A program made the position numbers and the translations under genes. Positions 11,110 to 23,686 of a DNA stretch of 64,000 nt are shown here, one piece after another. How positions within the stretch are numbered: the stretch's first letter is position 1; every line of letters begins with the position of its first letter. This DNA is from Serripes groenlandicus (Eukaryota; Mollusca; Bivalvia; Cardiida; Cardiidae), in the NCBI GenBank assembly GCA_031761405.1, contig JASEVX010000010.1, positions 34,405,322 to 34,469,321 of the forward strand. Reading direction: 5' to 3'. The notes under the pieces are model-generated. The model was not told the DNA's origin. It searched no databases and saw nothing but the letters and a program-made list of their open reading frames with translations.

Positions 11110-11935
11110 AGCACTCATTTAATCCTATGTTGTGGGTACAGTAACTTATACTCAAAGGCTGGTCTCACCCTGATGATTCTTTTGAGTAATTTAGCTGTAA
11201 CATTAGCATTAGGATGTGAAATAAGGCTTTAATAACATGCAAATATGCTATTTCTTGAGCTCTGTACATTGAAGTTAACGAATTGTGTTTTCCAAACATG
11301 GATAATGACTGCAGCAACCAAAATAGGTTATTTCAGTTATCAAAGTAATCCACATGTTTAAAAATATACAAGGTACTACTAGTGAATATTTGCTTCTGTA
11401 TTAATTGAATATGGTGGGTTCAATTGTCTTGTTAATTAATGTCTGAATTTTACTTTACATGTAAATCTCTTTACCATGCTTGTTTGTAGGGTGTTTTAAC
11501 CTGCTATCAACAATTTTTAAGGGAAAGCCATTAGTACCATTTTGAAGTCTTTGCAGTAAAATTTAAATAGAGTTTCTATAGTTACATATGATGACATTAG
11601 TTTAGATTAATAGTAGCCTGTGCATCTGTATGATTAGATACAACACAACATTAAAATATCAGACAGTGATTAGATTAAATTTACAGTCTCTACATCTGAA
11701 AAAATTGAATAAATATATATATATACGTTTTCTGACAACTCTGCAGCTGACCACTTTTGAAAACATTATTATTCTAACCAAGCAATTTCTACGTTTGCCA
11801 AAGTGTTTTCAATTTTGTCTAGGAATTAAACCTTCTGCTGGATATGTGTTGTACATGGGAGAGGTATAAGAGCTAATTTACAGTTATTTTCAAACATTTT
11901 GTTTAAATCAAATTAAATTGTTTAAATTAAGCATT
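11110..11935. other. No gene seen; one decayed MITE
   Basis: The sequence is AT-rich. A heavily decayed TTAA-MITE-like block lies at about 11735-11870 (TCTGCAGCTGACCACTTTTG to TGTACATGGGAGAGG). Confidence 0.4.
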
Positions 11936-12226
11936 TTATTGTGTCACCTGCGTAGCATGGTAGGCAATTAGGGATTACTTTTTTTTTGTCCGCTGTCTGT
12001 CCGTCCATCCGTCACACTTTTTCATCACGTTTTCAAATAACTTTTTTTCTACTTAAAGGATTACATTGAAACTTCTGACAAATGTTTATATCAATGTGTG
12101 TGATTGGTTCACAAAAGGGGGATAATCCAAATATTTTTGCTCCTTTTCTGTCAAAAATTTAAATTTTCTGACAAGGCCCTGGCAGGTGACACACATGCTC
12201 TAGGGAGCACTCCATTCTAGTTTTAT
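11936..12226. mobile_element. Single-core repeat element, GTGACAC-ended
   Basis: It starts GTGTCACCTGCGTAGCATGG and ends GGCAGGTGACACACATGC, then GGGAGCACTCCATTCTAG. The core (TTGAAACTTCTGACAAATG ... TCACAAAAGGGGGATAATC) is the same unit that is tandemly repeated at 50215-50900, so this looks like a one-core version of that element. Confidence 0.6.
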
Positions 12227-12229
12227 TTA

Positions 12230-13030
12230 GCTCACCTGAGCACAAAGTGCTCCAGGTGATCTCTTGTGATCACATTTTGTCCATCTGTCGGGCATCAACA
12301 CCAATTGCCTTGTGAACACTCTACAGGCAACATTTGGCATCCAATTTTATTGAATGTTTATCAGAACATTTATCTCTATCAAATCTTTCCCAAGTGCAAA
12401 ACTGGATCATTTGAGGTCAAAAACTAGGTCACAAGGTGAAATTGAAGGGAAATATTGTGAACACTCTGGAGGCTGAATTTTTAGTTTGAACAATCAGCAT
12501 ATATTGAAACTTTATTAAAATAATTGCCTTGATGATATCTAGTCTATGTTCGAATAAATACCAGTAGGCCATGTCCGGTAAAGAACTAAGTTTCTATGAC
12601 AAATTAATCTTTTTCTTGCTGATATCTAGGCCAAGTTTGAAAATGTGTCATGCCGGGTCTAAAACTAGGTAACTTCGCCAAATTAATGGAAAACTTTGTG
12701 AATATTGTGGAAACCACATTTTTAATAGATTTCTTCAGGATATCTAATCTAAGTTTTAGGGAAGGTCATGTTCTGTCAAAAACTAGGTCAATAGGCTAAA
12801 TTTGAGAAAAATATTTTTAGCACTAGAGACTGCATTATTTGCATCAGCAGCTTGACACTTTGTTAGACAGTTTGTCTTGTCAATAGCTAGACCAATTTCT
12901 AAAAATAGGTCATGTTGGTTTAAAATCTAGAGGTAGGTTAATAAATATACCTTGTCAACCCCATACAATGTATTACATTTTGCAGATGGGAGAATATAAC
13001 AAAGGTAAAAATAGATTGAAAAATTGTTGG
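12230..13030. mobile_element. Tandem-core element with AGCTCACCTGAGC end
   Basis: The left end TTTAGCTCACCTGAGC forms a hairpin with GTGCTCCAGGTGA. Inside are about four diverged units that share TTGTGAACACTCT and AAAACTAGGTCA. No open frame is meaningful. Confidence 0.55.
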
Positions 13031-14140
13031 AGAATTCATCCATAATAGGTGTATTAGGTTATACTGGGACAGAGCTTTCAATCACAGAGTGAATCCCGCT
13101 AAATAAATTTGTATTCTATGATTTATTAGACAAAAAATAGAGTTGTTAGTAAAACGCTATGAGGGAAATAGATATGATGATGTGATTGATGTCATCACTT
13201 TAGAATGTGATTTTCCCATGGCTTAAAATTGTAAACAATAGTGATTTGACCATTGTAGAGAGGCTTCCACTAAGACAAGTCTGTTGTTCAAAACAGATGC
13301 GTCCCAGTGGACCCATCCCAACAATCAATTAACAAGTGCAATATAGATATAATTATATTAAAATTATTTGTGTAAAAATTAAACATTCCATTTCATCTTA
13401 TAATAACTAAAACAGTAGTTTAACATTGAGAGTTTGGAGTATCTGACAATTTTGAGGAGACATCCATCCGACCACATCCGAGATCTGAAGGATGATCAGT
13501 GAAGAAAAGACTTGCCAACACCATGAACTTTCACGACCCGGGATATGATCAGAGTTGGAACTTTTTTATATTGTCTCCTCTAGTCATGTCTCAATTTGTG
13601 CTGGTTTTAAAACTTCAATGTACAACGTTGGAACTATATTCTAGATACTGCAGATTACATTGTATCTGTCATCTGACAGTCTAGCAGGTAAGTCTCTAGA
13701 GCGATAAAGGTGGATTTTTGGACCGCTTTAGATGGAAACAATAAGTTGTTTAGATTCAGAGCAACTCCTTTCTGTTTTAGTGACCCAGAGAGCTTATTTT
13801 GTGACTTACTACAAATATCCTTCAGGATTGAGCATGGATTATACAAAAGGCCCTGGTCATAAAGATTAAAGAGCTCTTTGATAAAATGTAACTGTTCTGA
13901 TTTGTAAGAATAATTTAAAGGTTTTTGATATGTTTCTTCTGTTTATTAGTATTATGTTATATCTTGTTCTGTTCTATTTTGTGCTCGTTTTGAGGCTATG
14001 CCTTTTCCATATTAATAAATAATATATATTATATTTATCACATAAAGTGACTTATGAGGCGTATTTCGATGAAAAAATGTACTTAACGTTTACAATATTT
14101 CTAGATGAAATTTACGGGTTTTGGCGCCAAAGTGACTAAC
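13031..14140. other. No assignable gene
   Basis: The short open frames at 13499-13846 overlap on opposite strands and have no domain. No repeat family was recognised with confidence. Confidence 0.35.
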
Positions 14141-14143
14141 GTA

Positions 14144-14170
14144 TGACGTCAAAACGCTGACGTGACGTCA
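14144..14170. promoter_or_regulatory. Clustered CRE-like TGACGTCA sites
   Basis: ATGACGTCA at about 14144-14152 and TGACGTCA at 14163-14170 (the CREB/ATF consensus), with TGACG between them, lie in one 27-bp block. A promoter is possible, but no gene start was found beside it. The sites are seen; the regulatory role is inference. Confidence 0.3.
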
Positions 14171-15503
14171 TTTTCCTAGTATTAGGTAATTTTCCTAGTA
14201 TCAGGTCATGTACACCCGCGTAAAGAACATAAAAAAGAGATCCCAATTTTCAATTTATATGTTCCTTTTCAAACAATTCTTTCGATGAAAAATAGCTGTT
14301 TTTTTCTTAAACTGCAATTATAAGAGTTTAATGTATGTTTTGGTACAGTTATAAGAGTATAACACGAAATTGCCAAATTACACGTATTGTACATTGTATT
14401 TCTTTGTGTTTACCTGGTAAACATAGTAGAACCACTAGTGACTCCTTTATTTCGTTTTCGAAAAGATGAACTTTAAATGTGATTCATTAGAATAACATGT
14501 CTTTGTATTTCTGTTATATACATAAAAAGCTTCTCACAACCTTATCTGACTTTCATTTTCGACCAGATACACCAATGCGTAACCTTTTTTACATGTACCA
14601 TATCGCATACTTGTTGCAGTAAAGGTGTCCTCTTGTAAACATCTGACATGGATAATCTCAGGAACAAATTAGCTGTAATAGCCATTTCCCATTAGATCGA
14701 TTGAGTTCTAGTATTTGTTCAATGACCTATACATTGAATACTTATTGCTACCATTTTGTGTAGCAAATGTATGACATGTACTTGAGTAGTTTTAACATAC
14801 TAAGTTCATATTGATTAGATTCATATTCATGTATTCCATGTAAATGATAAACTATTGACTAATTATTTAGTATTTAGTATATATCATTTGTTCCTCCTAT
14901 GTGTATATTCATTTTTTAAGTATTGAGTATAGTTATTTCTATGCACAGCACTCATGTGCGTTCTTCTATTCCCATTTATCTCACAATTTATTCTAATAGA
15001 ATACCAACTTTTTGTAAATAACGGGTTTATTGAAGATATTTGTATTATGTTTGATGACTTATAACCCCAAAGGTAGCTCTTTGTAATTGTAAATGTATTT
15101 GTATATACATCTGTAAATATGCACAAGTCACAATATTAAACGATTTACTTATTTTACTCACTTACTTATATTTTATTTTCTCTCCAACTATGTAAAATAT
15201 ATTATCAGGTGACTTTTAAGTATATGTATATATACTTTTATTGTTGCTAATGTAATGAAAAGGAAAGAAAAGAAACCCCATTAGCAGTTCCTTTATTTTT
15301 CGTTTTGCTATGGTTTGGTAAAGTATTGGAAATACATGTTTATATCTAGTTTATTAATTGCATTGTGTGATGCAACCGAATACCTGTTCTTCTCAACTAA
15401 TAAAGAGAGTATGTGGTTTTTACATACATAGAACCTTAATTCCTTTGTAATTCACAACATGCACTGACTGAATAGCAACTTGTATATAGCCTACCATACC
15501 TCT

Positions 15504-15535
15504 CAAAACGAAAGTACGAATTCATACTTTCGTTT
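15504..15535. other. Perfect hairpin AAAACGAAAGTA
   Basis: A 12-bp stem AAAACGAAAGTA / TACTTTCGTTTT encloses the 8-nt loop CGAATTCA. It is isolated in a stretch (14170-16630) where no gene is supported. Confidence 0.7.
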
Positions 15536-16634
15536 TTCAGTTATATGAGCCAATCACCAACTAACACAACAACGTAAGGTATATGTGACCAGTGTAGATC
15601 TAGATCAAACTCTGCGTATCCCCGTCTGATCTTGATTTCAGATTATGGCACCGTTTTCGTTAAGCTTGTATAACAATGTAAACGTTTGAATCCCATGGCA
15701 TGACTGCATAGACCCGCCTTTATTCACACGTACATGATATTCACATCTTTTTGTCGAGGAGCATGTCTCATATATCTAGTTGTGTGTGCCGTTTTCATGG
15801 GCAGACAGTTGATTGCATGCATCAAGTAGTTGCAAAACCTAAATTGGAGAGTTTATTCCAAAGAAACTAGTGATACTTTTTTTCACGTTGAGGCAAAGTC
15901 ATCGTCGGAAATTACGCTATTTGATGCATTTATTTAACGTTGGTCTACAATTGAAGAATTGCTCCAGTACATGTATATGAGAACATGTATTAGTTGGTAC
16001 ATGTACCTCTGAATAGTGTTGGTTCAGAGAATCTTGTCTGATATTGTAATATGTGAATAACGTAGACCGGATCTATTCTTTTCATATTAAACCAATTTGT
16101 ACCTTTTCCAATGCACGGGCTAAATTAGAAGAGCTCATTATTTGCCAAAAACGGTCATACACACGGGTATTAGGATGATTCAGAACGTTGAAGTTGAGTT
16201 GTTCTACCGTAAGATGTAGGCCTATTATTTTTAAGGTGTAATTCTAAATGAGATGCTTTATAAGGAACTGCAATCGATTCAACATGTCTACTGCCTTGAA
16301 AACATGTGATGAAATTTAGACCCCCAACCTTATTTGAAGCATATGGTGGGAAAACTAAACATATATGGTTTATTACATGTTTATTACATGTATGTAACTG
16401 CTGTCATCGTATTTTAATTACAACAGACTATATGAATCAGAGTATCAAAACGATTGTGATTTTTGAAAGGACATATTCGAAAATAAAAAAACAGTATATT
16501 TCGACGACCAATCGAAGAAGTGAGTGTTTATGGGCATACACTCTCTGTTGCAATAAAAAGACTGGTCAGATCACTGTAGTCATAGAGTTATGCATCACTT
16601 TCGGGCCTAGTTTGTGACAGTTGTAGAGCTTTCT

Positions 16635-16800
16635 TTACCCTTTCCCACATACAGACGCTGTTTGACCCCTATGCAGCAGACAGCTTTTGAAAACATTATG
16701 GCAAAAGGAGAAACTGTTCATGATGAGCAATTTTACCTTTGCCACAATGTTTTCAACTGTATTCAATAATCAAACTTTCGTCTGCTGCAGTCTTGTTTTA
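16635..16800. mobile_element. TTAA foldback MITE, right-truncated
   Basis: It shows TTACCCTTTCCCACATACAG, TGCAGCAGACAGCTTTTGAA, the central inverted pair around CATGATGAGCAATTTTACC and GTCTGCTGCAG. The canonical right terminus is missing. Confidence 0.6.
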
Positions 16801-16891
16801 TTTGAGAGAGAGATAATTCATCCCTTTATCAAACGCACATTTCCTTGTTGTTCACAGTTAAAGAAATGAACTTGACCTTTTCCCATACCAG

Positions 16892-17035
16892 AAGTCCATG
16901 CCTCTTGGATGTGTCCTGTCTGACCTTCACCTTGGAGAAAAGATGCACCAGATAGAGTTGAGAATGGCTGACATTGTGTCAAGACTAGCCAAAGAATCAG
17001 AAATTCCAAGTGCATTTACAGAAAGTACATTTTAG
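16892..17035 (+). CDS. putative 3'-terminal exon, unidentified
   Basis: A good acceptor (CTTTTCCCATACCAG) is followed by 47 codons and TAG. The peptide runs KSMPLGCVLSDLHLGEKMHQ, then RMADIVSRLAKESEIPSAF. It has an amphipathic-helix pattern (MHQIELRMADIVSRLAKE) and no low-complexity bias, so it looks like genuine coding sequence. The frame also continues a few codons upstream of the acceptor. No matching upstream exon was identified and I do not recognise the family. It would be the last exon of a plus-strand gene whose other exons are in the preceding ~15 kb or earlier, or a gene remnant. Confidence 0.4.
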   Translation, partial: KSMPLGCVLSDLHLGEKMHQIELRMADIVSRLAKESEIPSAFTESTF

Positions 17036-17121
17036 TAAAAGATGATTCATTAAACCCTTTCTCTCATCCCTTTCTGCAGTTAACAACTGGGAAAACATCA
17101 TTTTTGAATTCTTTGGAGTGA

Positions 17122-17188
17122 GTTGCCGGGGATCAAACGCGCGACCTTCCACACTTGAGGCGTACCCTCTACCACTGAGGCGCTGAAC
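17122..17188 (-). mobile_element. tRNA-like SINE head (minus strand)
   Basis: In reverse complement it reads GCGCCTCAGTGGTAGAGGGT ... GCGCGTTTGATCCCCGGC, with A-box-like and B-box-like spacing as in tRNA-derived SINEs. No complete acceptor-stem pairing was found, so a functional tRNA gene is unlikely. Confidence 0.4.
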
Positions 17189-18224
17189 AATAAAAACAAA
17201 ATGTTTTATATAGTGTTGAAATATTTAGCTAAAAGGAGAAATTGTCCATATTATCATTTGCTTTGCGCTTGAATATGTGAAATATGAAACTGTCATTCTA
17301 AAGAGGTTCCTGTAGAATCAAACTATATCCTGATCTAACATCGAAACTCGAAGACACTAGAGACACCAAAAGACATCCATATTGTTCGCTAAAAAAGAAT
17401 CCTCAATGCAGATAACTTTAGTGTCCTTAGGCTAGTCATTCACTCTGACTTCTGTTAGGGCGACAAATTCACCAACGTATGATTTGCATGTCTTTCTCTC
17501 ATCTGTACACAACCTATCATTATTCTCAGGAAATAAATCCTTTGTTTCTATTTACCATTCGTCGGGAGAAATTGGTTATTTCACGATGTCTGAAACATCC
17601 GGAGATTCTTCCACATTTGGCGAACGTCGACTGACACTATACTCATACGGAAAGAACTGTCGAATTCAAAATTATAAGTTTTATTTCATTTGCAACTTAT
17701 TATTGAGGACCATGTTTAACAACAATTTAAGTTCAAACAGTATGCAGATATAATGAGTTACGAGGTTGGACTTTGCTATACATGTAGATGCATATAGTTG
17801 TTGAAAACACGTAATTAATTTAAAGAGAGGGCCTTGTTTGAAGCGCGTAAAATCTAGAGCTTTACATGAAAATCAAAGCTACATATGTGCAATGAGTCAT
17901 ATTTGAAAACAGTGTATTTAAAGACAAGTTGCCAAAACGGTCAGTTTCTTTCGACATAATACTTTCAAGACCATCTTAATTTCTCTGTGTATTCAGATGA
18001 CAGATATACATATACATCCAATATAATTGGTAGACATATGTCGGGTGAAAACTTCATTTACAGTAGGAATAAAGCTGCTGCTAGGAGTGAGCATCGTCAA
18101 TGAACCAGCATATAAGTAAAGGACATGTGTAAATGTATTCCAAGGAAGCTGCGGAAAGTCAAAAGTAACTAGTTTTTGACCCCAAATGACCCAGTTTCAA
18201 ACCCGACTCCACAGACTTTAAATG

Positions 18225-18355
18225 AGAGTAATTGCTGCACGCCTTGGCGCTCATGGTTGCGGGGTTATCATTACGACTGACTGGCTGGTTCCAGGATAAA
18301 CTGGAACGGTAGTACTGGTAACTTACCAAGAAAACGCCGTGCTAAAGCTGAATAA
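18225..18355 (+). mobile_element. SINE body fragment
   Basis: GGTAACTTACCAAGAAAACG then CCGTGCTAAAGCTGAATAAC matches the bodies of the SINEs at 43002 and 61103. The head region is decayed. Confidence 0.5.
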
Positions 18356-18777
18356 CTTGATGGAGATCATTGTTCTGATCATGTTTGAAGATTTCAATGG
18401 CAAATTTGACCCCAAGTGTGTTCTCAGGGTTTTCTAGAATGTGTCATAGTCACGTAGTTCTAGACCCAACATGATTCAGTTTCGAGAACCTGACTGCGAT
18501 TTGATGGCGATGAATGTTCTGATGATTTTTACAAAAGTTTGGATAAACACGAGAGACATGATGGCCCTTGATTGCTCACCTGAGTTATGCCAACAACATA
18601 GTCACTTACATAAACTCATTTTGTGGTCAGGTAAGCTATTACTAAAATGTTAGCAAGATTTCCTTCAATGTTGCCTAGTGACCTAGTCTTTTACCTGACT
18701 AGAGCAATGTTCAAACCCATCCTAGATATCAGCCAAACACTCATTCTGGCAAAGGTTCAACAGGCTCAAATTTAACA
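18356..18777. other. No assignable gene
   Basis: The sequence resembles decayed tandem-core repeat DNA (TGACCCCAAGTGTG, CTAGACCCAACATGA). The 60-codon open frame has no domain. Confidence 0.35.
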
Positions 18778-19815
18778 AGAGCTGTTCGCAAGACAGCATG
18801 CTCGACTTTTTAGCCATTTGATACTATTGTCAACAGTTGTTACCGAGATAGTGGCTTGATAGTATAGTACTATAAATCAAGTTGGATAAGTCTTGTTTGA
18901 ATAGCGTCTGCAGTTTGTGAGAAAAGGCCTTGCATGCAAAACTTTAACCAGAATTTCTAAGTAAAAAAAGGGCGATAATTCGCATTATAAGCTGGTAAGA
19001 GTTATCAAACATGATTGTTTATATAGGTGTGATAGTTGGGAAGGGTTGTATAAAGTTTCAATGCAATGCATGAAGTAGTTACTAGGATATGGACTCTTAG
19101 TGTCGTTTCACACAAAACTTCAACCAGAATTTCTAAGTCAATAAAGGGCTATAACTTGCAGTAAATGCAGGATAGAGTAATCTATCTTAATAATCTACAT
19201 AGGTGGGATAGTTTGAAAGGATTGTATAAAGTTTGATGCAATACATTAAGAAAATATAGAGATATGGATTATAAATGTAGTTGCACGCAAAACTTTAACC
19301 AGAATTTCTAAGTTAAAAAAGGGCCATAATTTGCATTGAATGCTAGATAGAGTTATCATACTTGATTGTTTACATATATGTGATGGTTGTGAATGATTGT
19401 ATAAAGTTTCAATGCAATGCATCAAGTTAGTAGTTACTAAGATATGGATTCTTAATGAACTTTCACCAGAATTTCTAAAAGAAAAAGTGGCATAATTGTG
19501 TCAAAATCTGATATAGAGTTTTAGGACTTGTTCTACAAGGTCATTTGATGATGTCCAATATGTGTGTGAAGTTTTAAAGCGATAGCATCTGTTGTTTGTG
19601 AGAAAAAGCCTTGCATGCACAACTTTAACCAACATTTCTAAGTCCAAAAAGGGGCATGATTGTGTCAAATTCTTATATAGAGTTATGGGAATTGTCCTGC
19701 AATGTCATTTGATGATGTCCAATAAGTGTGTGAAGTTTCAAAGCGATAGCATCTGTTGTTTTTGAGAAAAAGCCTTGCATGCAAAACTTTAACCAAAGTT
19801 GCAACACCGACGCAC
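18778..19815. mobile_element. Tandem-core element, about 180-bp units
   Basis: Five to six diverged copies of a unit containing AACTTTAACCAGAATTTCTA, AAAGGGCCATAATT and TTGTATAAAGTTTCAATGC follow an entry segment (AACAAGAGCTGTTCGCAAGA). The block ends near ACACCGACGCACAAGTG. It is a repeat of uncertain class; the open frames inside are not genes. Confidence 0.65.
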
Positions 19816-20219
19816 AAGTGACTGTTATATTTCTACCAAATTACCTTAAAATCAGACATGCAGATTCAGAAGAGAAGTATTTCATTTGTCATTCAACCAA
19901 CCAACCACCCTTCTGAGGCTGCAGTGTTTTACGTGGTTTACAAAGAATTTAAATGTTTAACAATTTTATTACAGGACCCCAGGGCCATTATAAAGAAACA
20001 TTTGTGTGATATTTGGTTGAAATCGGTGCAGTGGTTTAGGAGGAGATTAATGATTTAAATAAATAAGTAATTACAAAACTAATCTACATGTCATTATATT
20101 CTGTAATGAAGTAAAGTAGACATATGCACTTTATTATATCATTTTAATAACATGAAAAATGGTTTATAAAAAGGTTAATAAAAGTAATTTTCCAAAGCAA
20201 TTAAGATTGATTGGAGTTT

Positions 20220-20600
20220 AATGCCATTTCAAACAGTATGTCTTATATATAAAACTTCAACCTGTACACAACATTCTTCCCAGGTAAAAGACTATCATTT
20301 CAAAAAGAAAATAGCCATTGATGCAGGTCATAATATTTCCAAAGTCATATGCTGCAGATATGTTGTATGTTGGTTTGGGTTAAGCAACATATTTAACAAA
20401 GGAATTTTCGAGTGATTTCTACAGATTCGCTGAATGTTGGGAAGGATTAACATCTTGGCCAAAATGTGAACATATCTGTAATTGAAATTTTCATAAATGA
20501 ATAGAACTGAAAACAATGTGGCAAAAAGAGTAATTTCTCGTTTTCTCAAGGTGTTTTTAAAAGTTGTGTCCTGTGTGTCTGTATGAGGTAAAGGGTTCTG
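20220..20600. mobile_element. Two decayed TTAA-MITE pieces
   Basis: TTTCCAAAGTCATATGCTGC ... GTATGTTGGTTTGGGTTAA (about 20335-20382) and GTGGCAAAAAGAGTAATTTC ... TGAGGTAAAGGGTT (about 20518-20600) are recognisable family pieces. No gene is seen. Confidence 0.4.
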
Positions 20601-20865
20601 TTTGATATTTACTTTCATGTTTCCTGAAAAGAGAAGACAATATATATATATCCCAACATGTAAATTTATCACAATCAAACGTTTGCACTGTAAGTAGTAG
20701 TTGTCTATACAACTACTCTGGCAAATGGCACAGAAAATGAATACAAATACAAGGTGGTTTTAAATAAAACTTAATTCTATAATAAATAATCTAAATTTAA
20801 CAAAATCCTTGATACAGGTGACTTCTTTTGCCTCCATAGCACATCTCTTTCAGTTCGAAAACAAA

Positions 20866-21725
20866 CAAGAGGGCCAAGATGGCCCTACATCAATCACCTG
20901 ATCATTTGTCTGTGAATGTAAACTGCAGGGAATGGACAGTCAACAAAACAGCTTATCAATTTAAGACATTAAATCATTTTGTCATTTTGCCCTTTTTCTG
21001 ATGCCTCCTGAATGCCATGTTTTTCAACCAAAAAGTATGCCTTGAACAATCTTTGTAGAGGCTCACCCAAGGAACATTTATACCAAACTATATTGGAATC
21101 TGACATGCAGATTCAGAGGAGGAGATTTTTAAAGTTTGAACATTTTGCCCCATTTCTGATGCCGCAGCAACCAACCCTGGCGGCCATGTTTTTCAACGGA
21201 TCGGACATATTTGAACAATCTTGGTAGAGGGTGCCCCAAGGAACATTTGTGCAAAATAATTTTCAAATCGGGCTAATACTTTTGGACAAGAAGATTTTTA
21301 AAGTTTTAACAATGCACATATAAGGAAACCAAGCTCCGCCCCCTGGCGGCCATGTTTTTCAACGGATCGGGAATATTTGAACAATCTTGGTAGAGGGTAC
21401 CCCAAGGAACATTTGTGCAAAATGATTTTCAAATCGGGCCAGTACTTTTGGACAAGAAGATTTTTTAAGATTTGGCAATCTTCCCCTTTTCTGTTGCCGC
21501 AGCAACCAAAGTTCTCAATGGAATTTAAATTTTTGAACAATTTTGAAAGCGGTCCACCAACGGAACATTCCTGTGAAGTTTGGTTGAAATTGGTCAAGTG
21601 GTTAAGGAGGAGATGATCTAAATGTCTAAATGCCTAAATGTTAACAACGGACGACGGACGACAGACGACGGAAGACGGACAAAAAGTGATCAGAATAGCT
21701 CACCTTGAGCCTTTGGCGATCTAAA
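20866..21725 (-). mobile_element. Tandem-core element, reverse orientation
   Basis: It opens with AACAAGAGGGCCAAGATGGC (the GGGCC/GGCCC hairpin end) and closes with a GACGGACGACAGACGACGG microsatellite, then TCACCTTGAGCCTTTGGCGA and TCTAAAAA. The core holds about three units with GGCGGCCATGTTTTTCAACG and CCAAGGAACATTTGTGCAAA. The ends are the mirror image of the elements at 34536 and 35318. Confidence 0.65.
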
Positions 21726-22431
21726 AAGCAGCCAATGAGGTTAAATTTGTCTTTCTCTAACAACAATTTCATAAAATAGTATAATATTGGCATATTAAAT
21801 ACATGTATTATAATTATGTATATCAAGCTATGAATAACTTGTGTACTGTAGCTAGATGAATCATGCCTTATCTTGAATTCAACAATCATTGCTAATAGTA
21901 CATTTAAGATTAAAATGAACGTAAATCAAATAATGCATTCATAACTCTTAAAAATAAGCTGCATGTCAAGTTAAATTTTCTTATAATGATTGGTTCTAAA
22001 AATTAACAAAATGTCTATTTTGTTTGCTTTCCTTGCTTATAATAATGATGCAAATGATAACATTGGAAACAACTAGATCTATCATATGACTAATATCTCA
22101 ATATGTTACTATGTTACAGGACATGGATCATGTATACTATTCATGGTCTGGGCATGGCTGTTTAAATGTAAAATTATCAAAATCACAACTTTGTACAAAA
22201 TATCAAACTGGATTGCCTCTCTTCTAGGTATAGAAGAAAAAACCAACCGACTGGCCAACCGACACTGTGACCCCACAATACATAAACAGATTCATGGTAG
22301 AGGTATAAATAAAAACAAGAGTGCCAGTGCCGCCACAATATACGCCGCCACAAAATATAAAGATCAAGATTGGTCCTTTTAATTATTGCTTTTAACATGT
22401 CTGTATACATAAGCTCAAAATGAAGTATGTG

Positions 22432-22515
22432 AGACCAGTTAGCTTAGCTGGAAGAGACAGGGACCTGAGATCATGGTTGCCTAGGTAGTAGGTTCGATCC
22501 CTGCAGGGGCAGCCG
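22432..22515 (+). mobile_element. tRNA-like SINE head
   Basis: GTTAGCTTAGCTGGAAGAG (A box) and AGTAGGTTCGATCCCTGC (B box) are spaced as in a tRNA-derived pol III promoter. The acceptor arms do not pair, so a SINE remnant is favoured over a tRNA gene. Confidence 0.45.
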
Positions 22516-22689
22516 GTTGTTTCCTTGAGCAAAACAGTTTATCCACACTTGTTCAGAGTTGAAAGTCTTACTCTGCTTACAAGCCTAGCTGACTTTGGTA
22601 TTAACTGAAGAAAATAGGATACATATAAACAGAGATAGAGGCTTCCGATATGAAAGTAGGTCAAATGGCAGTGTCGATATGTATCCTTT

Positions 22690-23550
22690 TTTCCTTCTGA
22701 GCATAACTCTTGCAAAAATCAGTCTACCGGATAATCCCTGCTTTATGCACTTCTACCTGTTTGGAAACTTGAGTTGCGTTCTCAAGTGAATATGCTATAG
22801 AGACCAAGTTTCGAAAGGCATAACTATTGCAAAAATTGCTGAACCGGAAAATCCCTGCTTCATGCACATCTATCTACCCATTATAGTAATGATATTGACC
22901 AAGTTTTGAAAAGATTCAGTCAGAAACGTAGGAAGAGTTGCGTTCACAAGCCGCAATATCAATCAGCTACAGAGACTAAGTTACAAGGGACATAAATCTT
23001 GCAAAAATCAATGAACCGGAAAATCGCCGCTTCATGCACATCTACCCATTATAGTCATGACATTGACCAAGTTTTGAAAAGATTCGGTCAGAAACATAGG
23101 AAGAGTTGCGTTCACAAGGCTGCAATATCAATCAGCTACAGAGACTAAGTTTCAAGGGACAAAAATCTTGCAAAAATCAATGAACCGGAAAATCGCCGCT
23201 TCATGCATATCTACCCATTATAGTCATGACATTGACCAAGATTTGAAAAGATTCGGTCAGAAACATAGGAGGAGTTGCGTTCACAAGGCTGCAATATCAA
23301 TCAGCTACAGAGACTAAGTTAGAAGGGACATAAATCTTGCAAATATCAATGAACCGGAAAATCGCCGCTTCATGCACATCTACACATTATAGTTATGACA
23401 TTGACCAAGTTTTGAAAAGATACGGTCAGAAATGTAGGAGGAGTTGCGTTCACAAGAAATGGACGTACGGTTTGACGGACGGACGGACGTACGGACAGAC
23501 GGAGAAGATGACGCCAATATACGACCGCCTCCGGCGGCGTATAATAAATT
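22690..23550. mobile_element. Tandem-core element with 169-bp units
   Basis: The motif ATGAACCGGAAAATCGCCGC recurs at 23011, 23180 and 23349 (spacing 169), with a diverged earlier unit. After the core come GACGGACGGACGGACGTACG and a terminal hairpin CCGCCTCCGGCGG flanked by TATAC and GTATAATAA. The 78- and 86-codon frames are repeat shadows. Confidence 0.75.
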
Positions 23551-23686
23551 GCTCAATTATTCCATCCAAGTAAAACATCCTGTCTCAAAGTTTCTTCTGA
23601 ATTTTTCACATAATCTGTTCTTTACTCAATGTTTTCAAATTGAACATTATTTAAAAAGCTTATCTTTCAAATACAAAAACATATAC

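Larger units (their letters stand above)
9430..11110 (+). repeat. Diverged tandem duplication containing an OTU-like exon
   Basis: The block at about 9430-9750 (GCTGGTTTCCTGCATTTTCG, then a diverged ~200 bp, then the OTU-like segment) recurs at about 10735-11080 in the same order. The copies differ substantially, so the duplication is old. The 9870-9910 segment (TTTATGAAACAAGTGACAGG) also echoes 9216-9240. Confidence 0.6.

Noticed and set aside
17545..17650. Possible minus-strand exon (SVSRRSPNVEESPDVSDIVK)
   Set aside because: Short, with a weak acceptor; a plus-strand frame is open over the same bases, so the coding strand cannot be told.
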